Shown: positions 24,719 to 34,261, counted from the stretch's first letter. The stretch is DNA of 64,000 nt from DASRFA01 sp035651755 (GCA_035651755.1 DASRFA010000056.1:310001-374000), one strand, 5' to 3'. Numbers and translations are program-made. Notes: generated from the sequence alone by a model not told the origin.

Positions 24719-26311
24719 TCACTCTTTGTCTCCATTTGCTGGCGCCACATCACCACTCTCCTCGGTAGCTTTGAGTTTTTGAACATACTGCCGCGCTTTG
24801 AGTAGGACGTAGTAGTCGCAGTAGAGTTTCATTCCCATAACTTCCGTAAGAGTGATCGAATGCCGCTCCTGACGCGCGCTATCCGTCTCGAGCCCCGAGG
24901 CTAGATCCAGGGTCTTTTCGAAATCCTTCATTCCCTCGATCACGTCCAAGGCTTTCTTTGCGGCTTCTTTGAAATCACTAGTGCCATCCCAGTCGCCGAA
25001 TGCAATCATCGACGCCTTCAGTGCCTTGTAGAATGCTTCAAAGGCATTCACCTCTAGGCGCAAGTGAATGTCCGTCTTGCTGAACAACGTCAGGCCTAGC
25101 GCATACGATCTCACAAATGTCTCAAGTAACGATGCCTCGCGCATGAAGAGCGTGAGGATCTCGTACACATTTCGCACCGCACTCTCATCGAGCACCAGCT
25201 TCGCGTCATCGAAACCCACTTGCAACCGCTTCTCCGGCGCAACGACCAGCTTAGTGCGGCCGCTCGGATCCGCTTCAAGATCTACAATGTCAATATAGTA
25301 CGTAGCAGGATCCCTTGGGACGTTCCACCAAAACACACCCAGGGTGCCAACATTAAAAGCCAATACCACCGCCTTCGTCACGAATAGCCCGTGCTCCCAC
25401 ACATAGCTAGCGTGGATACCCTTCGGAAGCGTGAGTTCAACGATCATCTCACCTTTCGCAAACTTCGTTGCATCCTTCCGGTCCGACTTACGCAGCTTTA
25501 TGTGCTGAACGCCCTCGTTCCATTTTGTGAAAGCACTGTTGCGAATGGAGTGCGACGGAGTCTGTATCCGAACACGCATCCGGTATTTCGGTGCGTGCGC
25601 CTCTTCGCCCTCGGGTCTTTTCCGCTGCATTTCTCTCTGAGCGTACTCCCGCATCTCCGCTTCGTTTTTCCGATAGAGATCACGCAACCACCTAATCCAT
25701 TCTCTGCCGCTCTTTACCTCGACCAGTTTCGCTAGCGAGGTTTTACTAAAGATCTCTTTGCGTCTGTCCACATCCCGCACTGCAGTGAAGAACCAACTGA
25801 TCTCTTCGATGTCCCGCTCTTTGAGGTCAGTCAGCTCGTGGGCTTTTTCGACCTCGAGCCGCGCACGCGCGAGCACGACCAGTCGTCGCGCCTCTCCATC
25901 GTCGACCCTTTGGTCTACCGGGAGCGGGTTCCTCGTATCGGTATAGAGTGACTCAAGACGTCGCTCGTGCAAGGTCGACGCCAGGTATCGCGATTGCTCG
26001 ATACCCTCCTTCGTAAACGTCTCATTGCGAACCATCCCTCCACCCCACAGCGCCCAGAAGATCTTCTTTACATGGTCATCGATCGAGCCGCCTATTTCCT
26101 CGTCCTCCGAGCGAATAGCCGTGTTCATGTGGTTGATCGTCGCAAGTATCGACTTCCCAACCTCTTCCAATGCCAGCACTGCGAGGTGAAAACAGATGTG
26201 ATCCACTCCATTGCCGAGTTCGCGTTCTGCGACCGACAAGAAGGACTCCGCACTCGCGAGGCATACCTCGCGGACTACCTTGAGCTGCTGGTGGTCTTCG
26301 GCTGACATCAT
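24719..26311 (-). CDS. HEPN/AbiV-like protein with a long C-terminal region
   Basis: A 530-aa protein. The first 170 residues fit the AbiV (abortive infection) HEPN pattern: a helix with ASAESFLSVAERELGNG, then FHLAVLALEEVGKSILATI (the LAxxALEExGK signature), then HERRLESLYTD, corresponding to the R-x-x-x-LYVD block. The remaining 350 residues, with KLVEVKSGREWI and beta-rich stretches, are not recognised. HEPN proteins of this type block translation or cut RNA during phage infection. A defence role is inferred from family resemblance and from neighbours. Confidence 0.62.
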   Translation of the reverse strand: MMSAEDHQQLKVVREVCLASAESFLSVAERELGNGVDHICFHLAVLALEEVGKSILATINHMNTAIRSEDEEIGGSIDDHVKKIFWALWGGGMVRNETFTKEGIEQSRYLASTLHERRLESLYTDTRNPLPVDQRVDDGEARRLVVLARARLEVEKAHELTDLKERDIEEISWFFTAVRDVDRRKEIFSKTSLAKLVEVKSGREWIRWLRDLYRKNEAEMREYAQREMQRKRPEGEEAHAPKYRMRVRIQTPSHSIRNSAFTKWNEGVQHIKLRKSDRKDATKFAKGEMIVELTLPKGIHASYVWEHGLFVTKAVVLAFNVGTLGVFWWNVPRDPATYYIDIVDLEADPSGRTKLVVAPEKRLQVGFDDAKLVLDESAVRNVYEILTLFMREASLLETFVRSYALGLTLFSKTDIHLRLEVNAFEAFYKALKASMIAFGDWDGTSDFKEAAKKALDVIEGMKDFEKTLDLASGLETDSARQERHSITLTEVMGMKLYCDYYVLLKARQYVQKLKATEESGDVAPANGDKE

Positions 26312-26613
26312 CGGACCATTCTACCACTCAACGACCCGACCGTCCGGGAGCGCGCCGCATAACCGACAGCCATTCGCTGCCTGGGATGGAAGCGCTCAAT
26401 TCTTTCGCACCGACGTGTCGAGCCGGCACGGCGAGCGGGGCCGTAGGCTCAGCTAAGTTTGGGCGGGTCGCGGCGGCGCCGTACCCCCGGAGAACCATTG
26501 GGGCCAAGGCCCCGCCACGTGGAGGTGGTCGGTCTCGTGGATTTCCTCATCTAGGACCACCGACGCCTGGATCTCGGAATGCGAGGCCACGTCTAGTGAC
26601 TCGACATTGTGCG
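26312..26613. other. Intergenic region
   Basis: About 300 bp between two same-strand defence-like genes. I see no convincing coding frame or RNA gene. It probably holds the promoter of the AbiV-like gene and the end of the TIGR04141-like transcript. Confidence 0.5.
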
Positions 26614-28188
26614 TTAGAGCCCTTGAATCTTTGTCAAGGTCACCTTGTAGCCCAATCCGGCAAGAGCCTGTGCGGCGTGGCGCAGGTTCACCTTACTAAA
26701 GAAGGGCAATTCTAGAGCCGCTTTAGACCGACTCACAATACAAAACGCCACTTCATACGTATTCGTGGCCGGTCGACGATCACAATCGGCAAGTCGATAC
26801 GCTTTCGGCAATAGCGAATTTAACGCACGTCTGAAATCCGCATCTTGAGCCAAAAGTGTCGCCGCTACCACGCCTTGCCCAAACAGATGACTCAGGACAG
26901 CCGATCCATGGTACCGCTTAACATGAACCATCGCTCGAGAGCGCGTAAACAAGTCGCAAAACTCCACACCACTGGGCCGAGCGGGGTAGGTCACAATTCT
27001 ACGATCCATCAATGCGATTCCGCTCGGATCGCCGGCCTGCACGTCGCGATTGTATGCTCCCTCATCAGTGTGACTGTAATTTGGCAGCTTTACTTTAGTC
27101 GCCGGGATTCCCGCGATGTAGTCGTCTATCTTCTTGACGAACGTGGGGGTTACTCGATACCACTGACCGCCAGTCAGGAGAAAGACCTGGCCTTGCCGTC
27201 GTAGCTCCGCGTACAGACACTGATAGACGGTCCATCGATGCCTCGGAAACTGACCATCCGCATCGAAACACGCGATCGTTCGTCGTCTTAACTGCTCAGG
27301 AGATAGCTTCGCTGGATCTCGAAGCGAACCAAGAAACTCTCTTAAGTGCACGTCCGGATAGAGATCGGCTCCTTTCGCGGTTGAATACCGAAAGCCGCCT
27401 ACGTCACTCCAATCAAGCGAGCTGGGTACGGCCAGCCAGCATTTTGCCGTAGTCCCAGTTGTTAAATTCGCGCACAGCTCTGCATCGAGTTCCGCCCTCA
27501 TCCGGCCGTCACGAACCTCGGAAACTTGATCGACCCAAGGAAACCGCGACCGATATCCCGTTTTTCGCCATTGGTTGAGATACCGTTCTAATTGAACGGG
27601 GAGGTCCAAGAGAGACATGGCGACTGTGGCGGTAAGCGCGTCCATTCCGGCAATGCGCCTTCCAAGTTCGGGGGCCACAGGCCGACCAACTACCGCGCGA
27701 AGAAGATCCTGCTCGATGTTGAGACCAAAGTCTTCAATCGGCCCCTCGCGGCTTGCCTCCTCTCGGGTGTGGCGCGTCAAAGCGTCGAAGCTCTTGCGAT
27801 CTAGACTTCGGATGCTGTCCGGAGCAATCGAGTTCAGCGTCGTACGGAGACCGAAGCTCTCATCCCAGCAGCCTGGCTGCAGCAGGTGTCGGCCGTAGCC
27901 GAATACGACGGCGAAAACCCTGCCGCCAACTTTGAGTGTCAGCACCGCTGATGAGCTAGCTGTCTTGAGCGCTATGCCCGCAAGGTCCGTGATGCCCCGG
28001 AATAGCTCTAGCCATCCCGGCGGCCGTATGACTGCGGGTTTGATGAACAGCTGGCCCGACACTGCTCCCAATTTCACCGCGCGCTTGGTCAGCTTTCCGG
28101 GCTGCTCAATCGCTGACTGACCGTTTTTGATCGACTTCTTCAGCAAGTAGATCGAGAACGGTCGCGTCTTTGGCGTCTGTGAAGTCAC
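26614..28188 (-). CDS. TIGR04141/DUF6119-like sporadically distributed protein
   Basis: A 524-aa protein. It has the N-terminal FSIYLLKKSIKNG, the block VFGYGRHLLQPGCWDESFGL then RTTLNSI, GMDALTATVAMSLLDL, FPWVDQVSEV, and the C-terminal hallmark VHVKRYHGSAVLSHLFGQG. These match the order of motifs I know for the TIGR04141 (DUF6119) family, which is patchily distributed and often sits beside restriction or defence genes. Biochemical activity is unknown. Length is usual. Confidence 0.72.
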   Translation of the reverse strand: MTSQTPKTRPFSIYLLKKSIKNGQSAIEQPGKLTKRAVKLGAVSGQLFIKPAVIRPPGWLELFRGITDLAGIALKTASSSAVLTLKVGGRVFAVVFGYGRHLLQPGCWDESFGLRTTLNSIAPDSIRSLDRKSFDALTRHTREEASREGPIEDFGLNIEQDLLRAVVGRPVAPELGRRIAGMDALTATVAMSLLDLPVQLERYLNQWRKTGYRSRFPWVDQVSEVRDGRMRAELDAELCANLTTGTTAKCWLAVPSSLDWSDVGGFRYSTAKGADLYPDVHLREFLGSLRDPAKLSPEQLRRRTIACFDADGQFPRHRWTVYQCLYAELRRQGQVFLLTGGQWYRVTPTFVKKIDDYIAGIPATKVKLPNYSHTDEGAYNRDVQAGDPSGIALMDRRIVTYPARPSGVEFCDLFTRSRAMVHVKRYHGSAVLSHLFGQGVVAATLLAQDADFRRALNSLLPKAYRLADCDRRPATNTYEVAFCIVSRSKAALELPFFSKVNLRHAAQALAGLGYKVTLTKIQGL

Positions 28189-28309
28189 GGGTTCGCCTAC
28201 GGCGTTTCGTGGGTCTATCGCAGGACCGGGGGCGATAGGTCAAGCTGCCTTTGTGCCTGACGCGCGCCGCATGTAGCAAAGACGCCAGACTCGAGAGCCC
28301 GGCGTCGCT

Positions 28310-28640
28310 GTTACTTGGCGGAGGCCGCAAGGACCTCTCGATCGACAGCTAACGGCCGTCATGGGTGCGCCCGGCGACGACCCGACAAGGAAGGTCGGCC
28401 TCGAGTCCCTCCCCGATCCCCGTCTCCTTGAGCGGCTTGCCCGCCGCGGCGATAAGCCCGGCGAGCTTTCGGGGTGGCCCAAAGACCCGACCCGTTCGCC
28501 GTTGACGTTGAAGACCACGAAGAGGCGTCTGCCCCACTCGGTGTCCATGGCCGCCGACTGCGACCATGTGCGCCGGGGTCCCCCGGCGTTGTCGTGATCT
28601 CGACGGAGAGCGATCGATCTTGCGCCCCGAGCTGTTTGAC
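28310..28640 (-). pseudogene. Decayed copy of the gene at 31214
   Basis: Segments match the intact protein at 31214-31735 in alternating frames: GTPAHMVAVGG, then after one inserted C MDTEWGRRLFVVFNVNGE, then FGPPRKLAGLIAAAGKPL and PCRVVAGRTHDGR, where an early stop interrupts; LSIER follows in another frame. At least two frameshifts are needed. It overlaps no intact gene and lies between the TIGR04141-like gene and the divergent gene at 28706. Confidence 0.85.
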
Positions 28641-28705
28641 GGTGGCACGCGGACCCCGCTATTCTGGAAAGGCCAATATTTGGTGACCTGACACGGGACC
28701 AGCAC

Positions 28706-29533
28706 ATGGAGAAGGCGGCCCTCGAGTCGCTTCACGATAAAACGTTCACGACGGGAGACCCCGAGCTCGATGGCTTACTCGAGCGCGCCCTCGTCCACCA
28801 CCTGTCACCTGATCCCGCCGACTCCGAGGACGCTGTCCGCGAGCTCTGGGACGGTTGGGAGCGACTAAAGACGCTGGTCGCAGCCGACAAGCGCGCCGGG
28901 ATCGCTGTCCTTCTGTCGCGGGCAGCCCCGGAACCGACCATCCGGGCTCAGCTCGCCGAGGAGGCCCGCATCCTAACGCGAATTGGCAATCAATTCATGA
29001 TCAGACACACCGAGACAACACAAACCAAACTCGAGCAGCCTGAGCACTTTAGGTATCTTTTTCGTCGCCTATTTGCGTTCATGTGGCTTCTGTTGCGTGA
29101 GGGCACCGTCACAGAGGGTTCTTCGCTTGAACGCGTGCGTGTCGGAATAGTTGAGCCACGTAATGGCCAGCACACAACGCATGCTGTGCCGATGGAAGGC
29201 ACCATTACCAATCTACCGTCCGGGATTGATCTGTGGATCGTGAAGGAACCTTCTTCAGGCAACTTTCATCCAGACGATGGCCCGATCCACGTAACCGACG
29301 GTCATTGGCAAGGCACAGCATTTGTGGGCAATAGCGCACCTGGCGCAGATCAGCTCCACAGTTTTCTCATCCACGTGGTCGGCGCCACTGCGGATACCTC
29401 AGAGCACTTTCGTGACTACCTCACGGGCGCGCACGCAACCGATTCCTGGGGCGGGTTATCTTCGCTTTTTGGCGGCGTTATCCTGGGCTCTGTCACCGTA
29501 GTGCGCGACGACAGTGGTCCTCCATCGCACTGA
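28706..29533 (+). CDS. Two-domain protein with possible HEPN-type N-terminus
   Basis: A 275-aa protein. Residues 1-130 are helical, with DAVRELWDGWERLKTL, LTRIGNQFMIRHTET and YLFRRLFAFMWLLLR. IRHTE resembles the R-x-x-x-H-like site and position seen in abortive-infection HEPN relatives. Residues 145-260 are beta-rich (GIDLWIVKEP, HWQGTAFVGNS, HSFLIHVVGA). This C-terminal pattern (LWxVxxP ... W ... G ... F.I.VV) recurs in bacterial effector-linked proteins of unknown role. It is next to defence-like genes. I cannot name the family. Confidence 0.5.
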   Translation: MEKAALESLHDKTFTTGDPELDGLLERALVHHLSPDPADSEDAVRELWDGWERLKTLVAADKRAGIAVLLSRAAPEPTIRAQLAEEARILTRIGNQFMIRHTETTQTKLEQPEHFRYLFRRLFAFMWLLLREGTVTEGSSLERVRVGIVEPRNGQHTTHAVPMEGTITNLPSGIDLWIVKEPSSGNFHPDDGPIHVTDGHWQGTAFVGNSAPGADQLHSFLIHVVGATADTSEHFRDYLTGAHATDSWGGLSSLFGGVILGSVTVVRDDSGPPSH

Positions 29534-29749
29534 CCGGTCCGGATATTAGTTGCCGCTTGCGACGCATTCTCCAGACTTGACGTAGTGGACCGTGTCGAGG
29601 CATACCTCGAACTTGGGACAAATTGCTTCGTGCTCTTTTGCCACTTATAACACAGAGCGATGATACTTGACGATGGTAGCTGCGATTCGTTGCGCGACAC
29701 TCTTTACGGATGCGTTTATGCTGAACAAATATGACACGCAGCGCCGGAT

Positions 29750-29932
29750 CTACCCGTCGCAGGCGCACCCCGCTCCTATATGACACGTGTCACCAACTGA
29801 GATGCAGGAATCGCCGCACGCCTTCCCGATTGTGCAGGTTTGGCAGCAATCATCGCCGCCGCCACACGACGTCGACAACATGCATCCGGTAACCAGGAAC
29901 ACGGCAAGACTTAGCCGTCGGATATGTTCCAT
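29750..29932 (-). CDS. Small cysteine-rich lipoprotein
   Basis: A 60-aa protein with a lipoprotein signal (MEHIRRLSLAVFLVTGCML to LSTSC). The mature part is almost all cysteine motif: DDCCQTCTIGKACGDSC and CHIGAGCACDG, eight or more cysteines. Short secreted proteins with CxxC-GKACGxSCI-CH-GCACD are scattered in deltaproteobacteria; a disulfide-rich or metal-binding surface protein is likely. The start is taken at the signal peptide (29932). Confidence 0.65.
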   Translation of the reverse strand: MEHIRRLSLAVFLVTGCMLSTSCGGGDDCCQTCTIGKACGDSCISVGDTCHIGAGCACDG

Positions 29933-30073
29933 AATAGGCTGCTGTCGGGATGTGTGAAGGTCCGCCACCTAGGCTGAGGTCGCCCATCCTCGACGCTCGA
30001 CCGACCGGGCTTGGATTGTGAGGCTTGGCTCCTTCTCGAACGTGTTTGTATGAGCCGCTGCCCGCGCAAGCGC

Positions 30074-30895
30074 CTACTCGAGAGCGTCCGCAACGGCACC
30101 TTTGATCAGCCCGTTCGCGTCCATTGTCACGGCGCGGCCTACGTAAATGACGTACATCACGTAGGCATTCTTGGGATGGTTCTCGGTCGCTTGCTTGACT
30201 GGCTTTCCCGTTGAAGGATTGGTGGGACCGCTGAGGTTCGACTGTCCTGTGCCCGTTTGCGCCATCGAGCCGCCATTTGCGAGGGCAAATATCCGCGGGG
30301 GATCCTTCGCTATCTGGACCTCATTGTACTTCGTCGACGAATCTACGACATTGTGCTTATGACCCGTGTCCGTATGATTGTGCTGCTCGGCCGCGTCATC
30401 CTGCATAGAACCCACCCGATCACCGTCGTGCCCCTTTGTCCCTGGAGCAGCTATCTCGGGTCGGGGAGCGGTCCTCGGACGTTTTGGATCGGTAGCGTCC
30501 GGGTCGCCACCAAAGGCCGGCAGCTGCTTTTGCGACCCCGCGTGATCCCAGCCCCTAAGAAATAGGCCGCGAAGATCCGGCAAATAGAAGTCGGTCTTCC
30601 CGTCGCCACTTCCCCACGTGTCACCGATTGCTTTGAAAAGATCCGGGAGTTCAGTTCGTGATGCCGGTTGACCGGCACACTCGACCCATCCCTGCTTCAT
30701 CAGTTCCGCCATGATTACTGTTGACGGGGTCTCGCCGAAAGCGACTGTCTTTATTTCACCCACAATCCAACCGGTCTTGACCGTCAGACAAGGCCGAGTG
30801 GTACATGGATACGCTTGACATCGCGCGCGCCCGACGTCGCCTACGCAAACAAACACAAACACAATGAGTATCATCACCGCTCTGCGACAGTGCAT
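30074..30895 (-). CDS. Secreted tail-collar domain protein
   Basis: A 273-aa protein. A signal peptide (HCRRAVMILIVFVFVCVG) is followed by IGEIKTVAF-like strand, then GWVECAGQP, LPDLFKAIGDTWGSGDGKT and FYLPDLRGLFLRGWD, which is the phage Tail Collar domain. The C-terminal part (HNHTDTGHKHN, then PKNAYVMYVIYVG) also follows collar-protein order. GGAGG lies 4 nt before ATG 30895 and decides the start. Having a signal peptide, it is an exported domesticated collar protein, not proof of a prophage. Confidence 0.85.
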   Translation of the reverse strand: MHCRRAVMILIVFVFVCVGDVGRARCQAYPCTTRPCLTVKTGWIVGEIKTVAFGETPSTVIMAELMKQGWVECAGQPASRTELPDLFKAIGDTWGSGDGKTDFYLPDLRGLFLRGWDHAGSQKQLPAFGGDPDATDPKRPRTAPRPEIAAPGTKGHDGDRVGSMQDDAAEQHNHTDTGHKHNVVDSSTKYNEVQIAKDPPRIFALANGGSMAQTGTGQSNLSGPTNPSTGKPVKQATENHPKNAYVMYVIYVGRAVTMDANGLIKGAVADALE

Positions 30896-31213
30896 ATAAC
30901 CTCCAACGCTCTGCATTTTGCGCAGAGTACGCAGTCGATTCATGCGGGCAGCGTACCTTGAGCTGACACATTCGGCGGAATGTCAAGCGGCATTGTGACA
31001 GTGGATCGCATCTACGATCCGGCGCCCATGGTCCAGAGGCGCTTTCCAGTTTTTCGGACTACATGTCTGAAATACCAGACGTGGGTGTAGTCGGACGCAG
31101 TGAAGCTGGTCGGCATGTCGACACGTCTTGCCGAGGAGCCAAAAGCGAGCCAAGCGTCGAACCGTCCGACGATGGAAAAGGCCAGACACTCCGAGGAATG
31201 TCTGGCCGGTGGA
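30896..31213. other. Intergenic region
   Basis: About 320 bp between two same-strand genes. No frame with family resemblance and no clear terminator is seen. Local AT content is higher than the chromosome. Confidence 0.4.
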
Positions 31214-31735
31214 TCACATGGCGGAGGCCGGGAGAACCTTCTCGATCGAGAGGTGGCGGCCGTCGGGCGTCCGGCCCGCCACGACCCGGCACGGAAAGTC
31301 GAGCTCGAGACCCTCCGCGATCGCCGCTTCCTCGAGCGGCTTGCCAGCCGCGGTGAGCAGTCCCGCGAGCTTCCGGGCAGGTCCGAAGATCCGTGCCGTC
31401 TCGCCGTTCACCCTGAACACGACGAAGAGGCGCCTGCCCCACGCGGTGTCCATGCCGCCGACTGCGACCATGTGCGCGGGAGTTCCCTCGTCCTTGCCGT
31501 CCGGTTTCGAAGCGGCCACCGTCTTCTCCTGGTGGAGGAACACCTCGGCCACCCTGTCCTCTTCCGCAACAATCTCTCGCGCACGTCGCTCGACTTCGTC
31601 GACATCGAGACCGTCGAGCGGTGAAGTGATCTCGACCGAGAGGGAGTCGATCCTGCCGTCCCGACTCACGCTCCGCTTGATCATCATCTGACCGGTTGCC
31701 TTCGACCGCTTCCAACGATTCTGCTCCTGGTTCAT
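31214..31735 (-). CDS. Conserved hypothetical protein (intact copy of a duplicated family)
   Basis: A 173-aa protein starting MNQEQNRWKRSKATG with AAAGGAGG at the right distance. The middle has DVDEVERRAREIVAEE; the C-terminal half has AVGGMDTAWGRRLFVVFRVN, FGPARKLAGLLTAAGKPLEE and FPCRVVAGRTPDGRHLSIE. I know no family. A decayed copy at 28310-28640 shows that the gene was once duplicated within the element. It is divergent from the VirD4-like ATPase 136 bp away. Confidence 0.7.
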   Translation of the reverse strand: MNQEQNRWKRSKATGQMMIKRSVSRDGRIDSLSVEITSPLDGLDVDEVERRAREIVAEEDRVAEVFLHQEKTVAASKPDGKDEGTPAHMVAVGGMDTAWGRRLFVVFRVNGETARIFGPARKLAGLLTAAGKPLEEAAIAEGLELDFPCRVVAGRTPDGRHLSIEKVLPASAM

Positions 31736-31870
31736 TGCGTCCTCCTTTGTCCAAAGAGCTGCCTTCAGCGTAGGAGGTGACCCGGCTCTCGGGTAGGTGT
31801 GATGCTTTGCCGCCTTCGGCAAGCTCGACAGTCTGGGCGAGTGACCCGAATGACTCCATCATAGGTGTGG

Positions 31871-33046
31871 ATGAACCAGACCCAGAACCACCTTACGGTC
31901 TTTGCTCGAACGAACTTCCGTGGTGAGCACAAGCCTTTCGGCATACGGACATCCGATCGGCTCTTCCATATATATGCGATCGGCAAGACGGGGACGGGAA
32001 AGTCGACGCTCCTTGAAACCTTCATGCGAGACGATCTCCGCGCAGGCCACGGCTTTGCGCTCGTCGATCCACACGGGGATCTCGTTGAGCGGGTGTTCGC
32101 CGCCGTCCCAGAAGAGCGAAAAGACGACGTCGTCTACTTCAACGTCGCCGATCGTGGCACCCAGCTCGCCTTCAACCCCCTTGGCGCCGTTCCCTTCGCG
32201 AACCGCTCCCTTGTCGCGTCTGGCATGCTGGAGGTCTTCCGTAAGCTTTGGGCCGACTCATGGGGTCCGCGCCTAGAGCATATCCTCCGCAACGCACTCT
32301 TGGCGCTACTCGACCAAGAGAACCCGACACTCGCGGATATCCTTCGGCTTCTTACCGATGACGACTATCGGCGTGGTGTCGGCCAGCGGATCGAGAACCC
32401 GATGGTCCGAGCGTTCTGGCTGCGCGAATATCCGGGCTATCCGGATCGATTTCGCGCCGAGGCAATCGCTCCCATCCAGAACAAGGTAGGAGCGTTTCTC
32501 GCCAACCCGCTTCTCTACGAGATCTTGAACGGCAAACGGGAGGGGCTCGATCTTCGGCGCATCATGGACGAGGGAAAGATCCTGCTCGTCAACCTAGCCA
32601 AGGGAAAGATCGGCGAGGATACGGCGAACCTTCTAGGATCGCTCTTGGTGTCGGCGATCGGAAATGCGGCGTTCAGCCGGGCGGACATACCCGAAACTGG
32701 ACGCCGCCACTTCTGGGTCTACCTCGACGAGTTCCAGAACTTTACGACGCTGTCCTTGGCGAACATGCTCTCGGAGCTTCGGAAGTACCGGGTGGGACTC
32801 GTGCTCGCGCACCAGTACCTCTCGCAGCTCGCACCCGAGATCCGCGATGCGATCATCGGCAACGTCGGAACGATCATCTCCTTTCGGATCGGTCTGGCCG
32901 ACGCCGAGATCATCGCGCGCGAGTTTTACCCAGAGTTCTCGGAGGGGGATCTCGTCTATCTGCCGAACCACGAGATCTATTTGAAGCTCATGGCGCTCGG
33001 CATCCAGACGCATCCCTTCAGCGCCGAGACGGTGCCACCTCCCTGA
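31871..33046 (+). CDS. VirD4/TraG-like conjugation ATPase, short form
   Basis: A 391-aa P-loop ATPase. Walker A is IGKTGTGKSTLLE at about residue 39, Walker B WVYLDEFQNF at about 280. FALVDPHGDLVERV and LVLAHQYLSQL, and the C-terminal ISFRIGLADAEIIAREF, match type IV coupling proteins / HerA-like DUF87 ATPases. It has no N-terminal membrane helices, unlike classical VirD4. It is about 40% of the length of its paralogue at 44150, and matches that protein's ATPase core. Probably a DNA pump for transfer or segregation of the element. Confidence 0.85.
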   Translation: MNQTQNHLTVFARTNFRGEHKPFGIRTSDRLFHIYAIGKTGTGKSTLLETFMRDDLRAGHGFALVDPHGDLVERVFAAVPEERKDDVVYFNVADRGTQLAFNPLGAVPFANRSLVASGMLEVFRKLWADSWGPRLEHILRNALLALLDQENPTLADILRLLTDDDYRRGVGQRIENPMVRAFWLREYPGYPDRFRAEAIAPIQNKVGAFLANPLLYEILNGKREGLDLRRIMDEGKILLVNLAKGKIGEDTANLLGSLLVSAIGNAAFSRADIPETGRRHFWVYLDEFQNFTTLSLANMLSELRKYRVGLVLAHQYLSQLAPEIRDAIIGNVGTIISFRIGLADAEIIAREFYPEFSEGDLVYLPNHEIYLKLMALGIQTHPFSAETVPPP

Positions 33047-33139
33047 CCGGCTCCATTCTCCTTGCGAGGCGACCCGCCTCTCCGCCTCGCGAGGGGAATG
33101 GACCCCTCACTGGCACGTCAGGATGGAGGCGGCTTCGCC

Positions 33140-33505
33140 ATGAACGAGTTCGGAGATGTCATTTTCGCGTACTCGAGGAGGCGGGCGATCGAAGACGGGG
33201 TGCTCGTCGACGTCTCGGAATGGGCAAGCTCGCGCGAGATGATGGGCGGCTTCAAGATCCCGGTCGCGATGACGGCCGCGGTCTGGGCGCTCGTCGAGGC
33301 GCCGGAAGCAAGTCACGAGGACACGCGAGGCCGAGCGCATGACGTCCTCTGGATGGCGCAGCTTGCTGCGCGCGGGAACCTAGACACTGATCGCACCGCA
33401 TTCACGGTGCTGATCAGTGGCGAAGAGGTCAACCTCGTCCTTCACGTAGGACCGGGCGACGACGGGGAACCCGTCGCGACGATCATGCTCGCGGGAGAGG
33501 ACTGA
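33140..33505 (+). CDS. DUF6573-like protein
   Basis: A 121-aa protein. MNEFGDVIFAYSRRRAIEDG, LVDVSEWA, FKIPVAMTAAVWALVE, RAHDVLWMAQLAAR and GPGDDGEPVATIMLAGED match in order the DUF6573 pattern common on conjugative and mobilisable elements. It lies between the VirD4-like ATPase and the RadC-like gene, on the same strand, 3 bp before the latter. Function unknown. Confidence 0.85.
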   Translation: MNEFGDVIFAYSRRRAIEDGVLVDVSEWASSREMMGGFKIPVAMTAAVWALVEAPEASHEDTRGRAHDVLWMAQLAARGNLDTDRTAFTVLISGEEVNLVLHVGPGDDGEPVATIMLAGED

Positions 33506-33508
33506 GCC

Positions 33509-33937
33509 ATGTGGGAGCTCAGAGTCGTCCGGGAACGAAGAGCGGGATACGGCCTCTCCGGCGAACCGATCACTACCCCCGGGCAGGTCTTCCGAGCATT
33601 CCGCGAACGGTTCGAGAAGCTCGACCGCGAGGAGTTCATCGCGGTTCTCCTCGACGGCAAGGGCCGGGTGATGGGGTTCAACTCGGTCTCGACGGGGTCG
33701 CTCAGCGCATCGCTCGTTCACCCGCGAGAGGTGTTCAAGGCGGCAATCATCGGGAACGCTGCGTCGCTCGTCCTCGTACACAACCATCCGTCGGGAGACC
33801 CCACCCCCTCTCCCGAAGACGTTGCGCTGACGAATCGGCTCAGAAGCGCGGGCGATCTCGTCGGTATTCGGATAGTCGATCACGTCGTCATCGGCGACGG
33901 CACCTACGTCTCGTTCATCGACACCGGCCGATTCTGA
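33509..33937 (+). CDS. RadC/JAB-domain protein
   Basis: A 142-aa protein with the JAB metalloprotease-like motif VHNHPSGDPTPSPED (His-x-His and Asp ligands) and the upstream Glu in FRERFEKLDREEFIAVLL. Residues LVHPREVFKAAIIGNAASLVL form the core helix. RadC-like proteins are common on mobile elements; their role is unsettled. A decayed copy lies at 15053. A good terminator follows. Confidence 0.92.
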   Translation: MWELRVVRERRAGYGLSGEPITTPGQVFRAFRERFEKLDREEFIAVLLDGKGRVMGFNSVSTGSLSASLVHPREVFKAAIIGNAASLVLVHNHPSGDPTPSPEDVALTNRLRSAGDLVGIRIVDHVVIGDGTYVSFIDTGRF

Positions 33938-33944
33938 ACACTCG

Positions 33945-33971
33945 AGCCAGCTTCGTCATGCTGGCTTTTTT
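33945..33971 (+). terminator. Rho-independent terminator after RadC-like gene
   Basis: AGCCAGC and GCTGGCT pair around an 8-nt loop and are followed by six T. It ends the VirD4-DUF6573-RadC transcript. Confidence 0.88.
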
Positions 33972-34261
33972 CTTCGTCGCTCTTCCTGTTCGGCGCTCGT
34001 GAGCGACGAGGGGAACGCTCCGGACGGGTAGTTGGGCCTCGACACGAAACCGGTCATTTCAAGTCGATTGGTTCCCGATCGGCTATCCGTCTTCCGAACT
34101 CGTCGCCGAGGCGAAACGCGTCCTGCATACTGCCCACCAAAAGGCACTTGACACACCCGGGCCAAACGGAGTACCGGTTCGTCTGCAGGTAGACGGACCA
34201 AAATCTGGTTCCAGAGCACGTATTGCGCAACCGTCGAGACGTCGATCTCGCTGAAGGGGGC
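33972..34261. other. Intergenic region before the secreted cargo
   Basis: About 290 bp (324 bp including the terminator) without a supportable gene. The next gene's ribosome site AAGGGGG lies at its end. Confidence 0.4.

Noticed and set aside
30074..30895. Prophage, on the basis of the tail-collar domain
   Set aside because: No capsid, portal, terminase or other tail genes are present, and the protein carries a signal peptide.
31059..31862. 267-codon minus-strand frame overlapping 31214-31735
   Set aside because: Alternate-frame shadow; the frame chosen has a strong ribosome site and a recognisable decayed paralogue.
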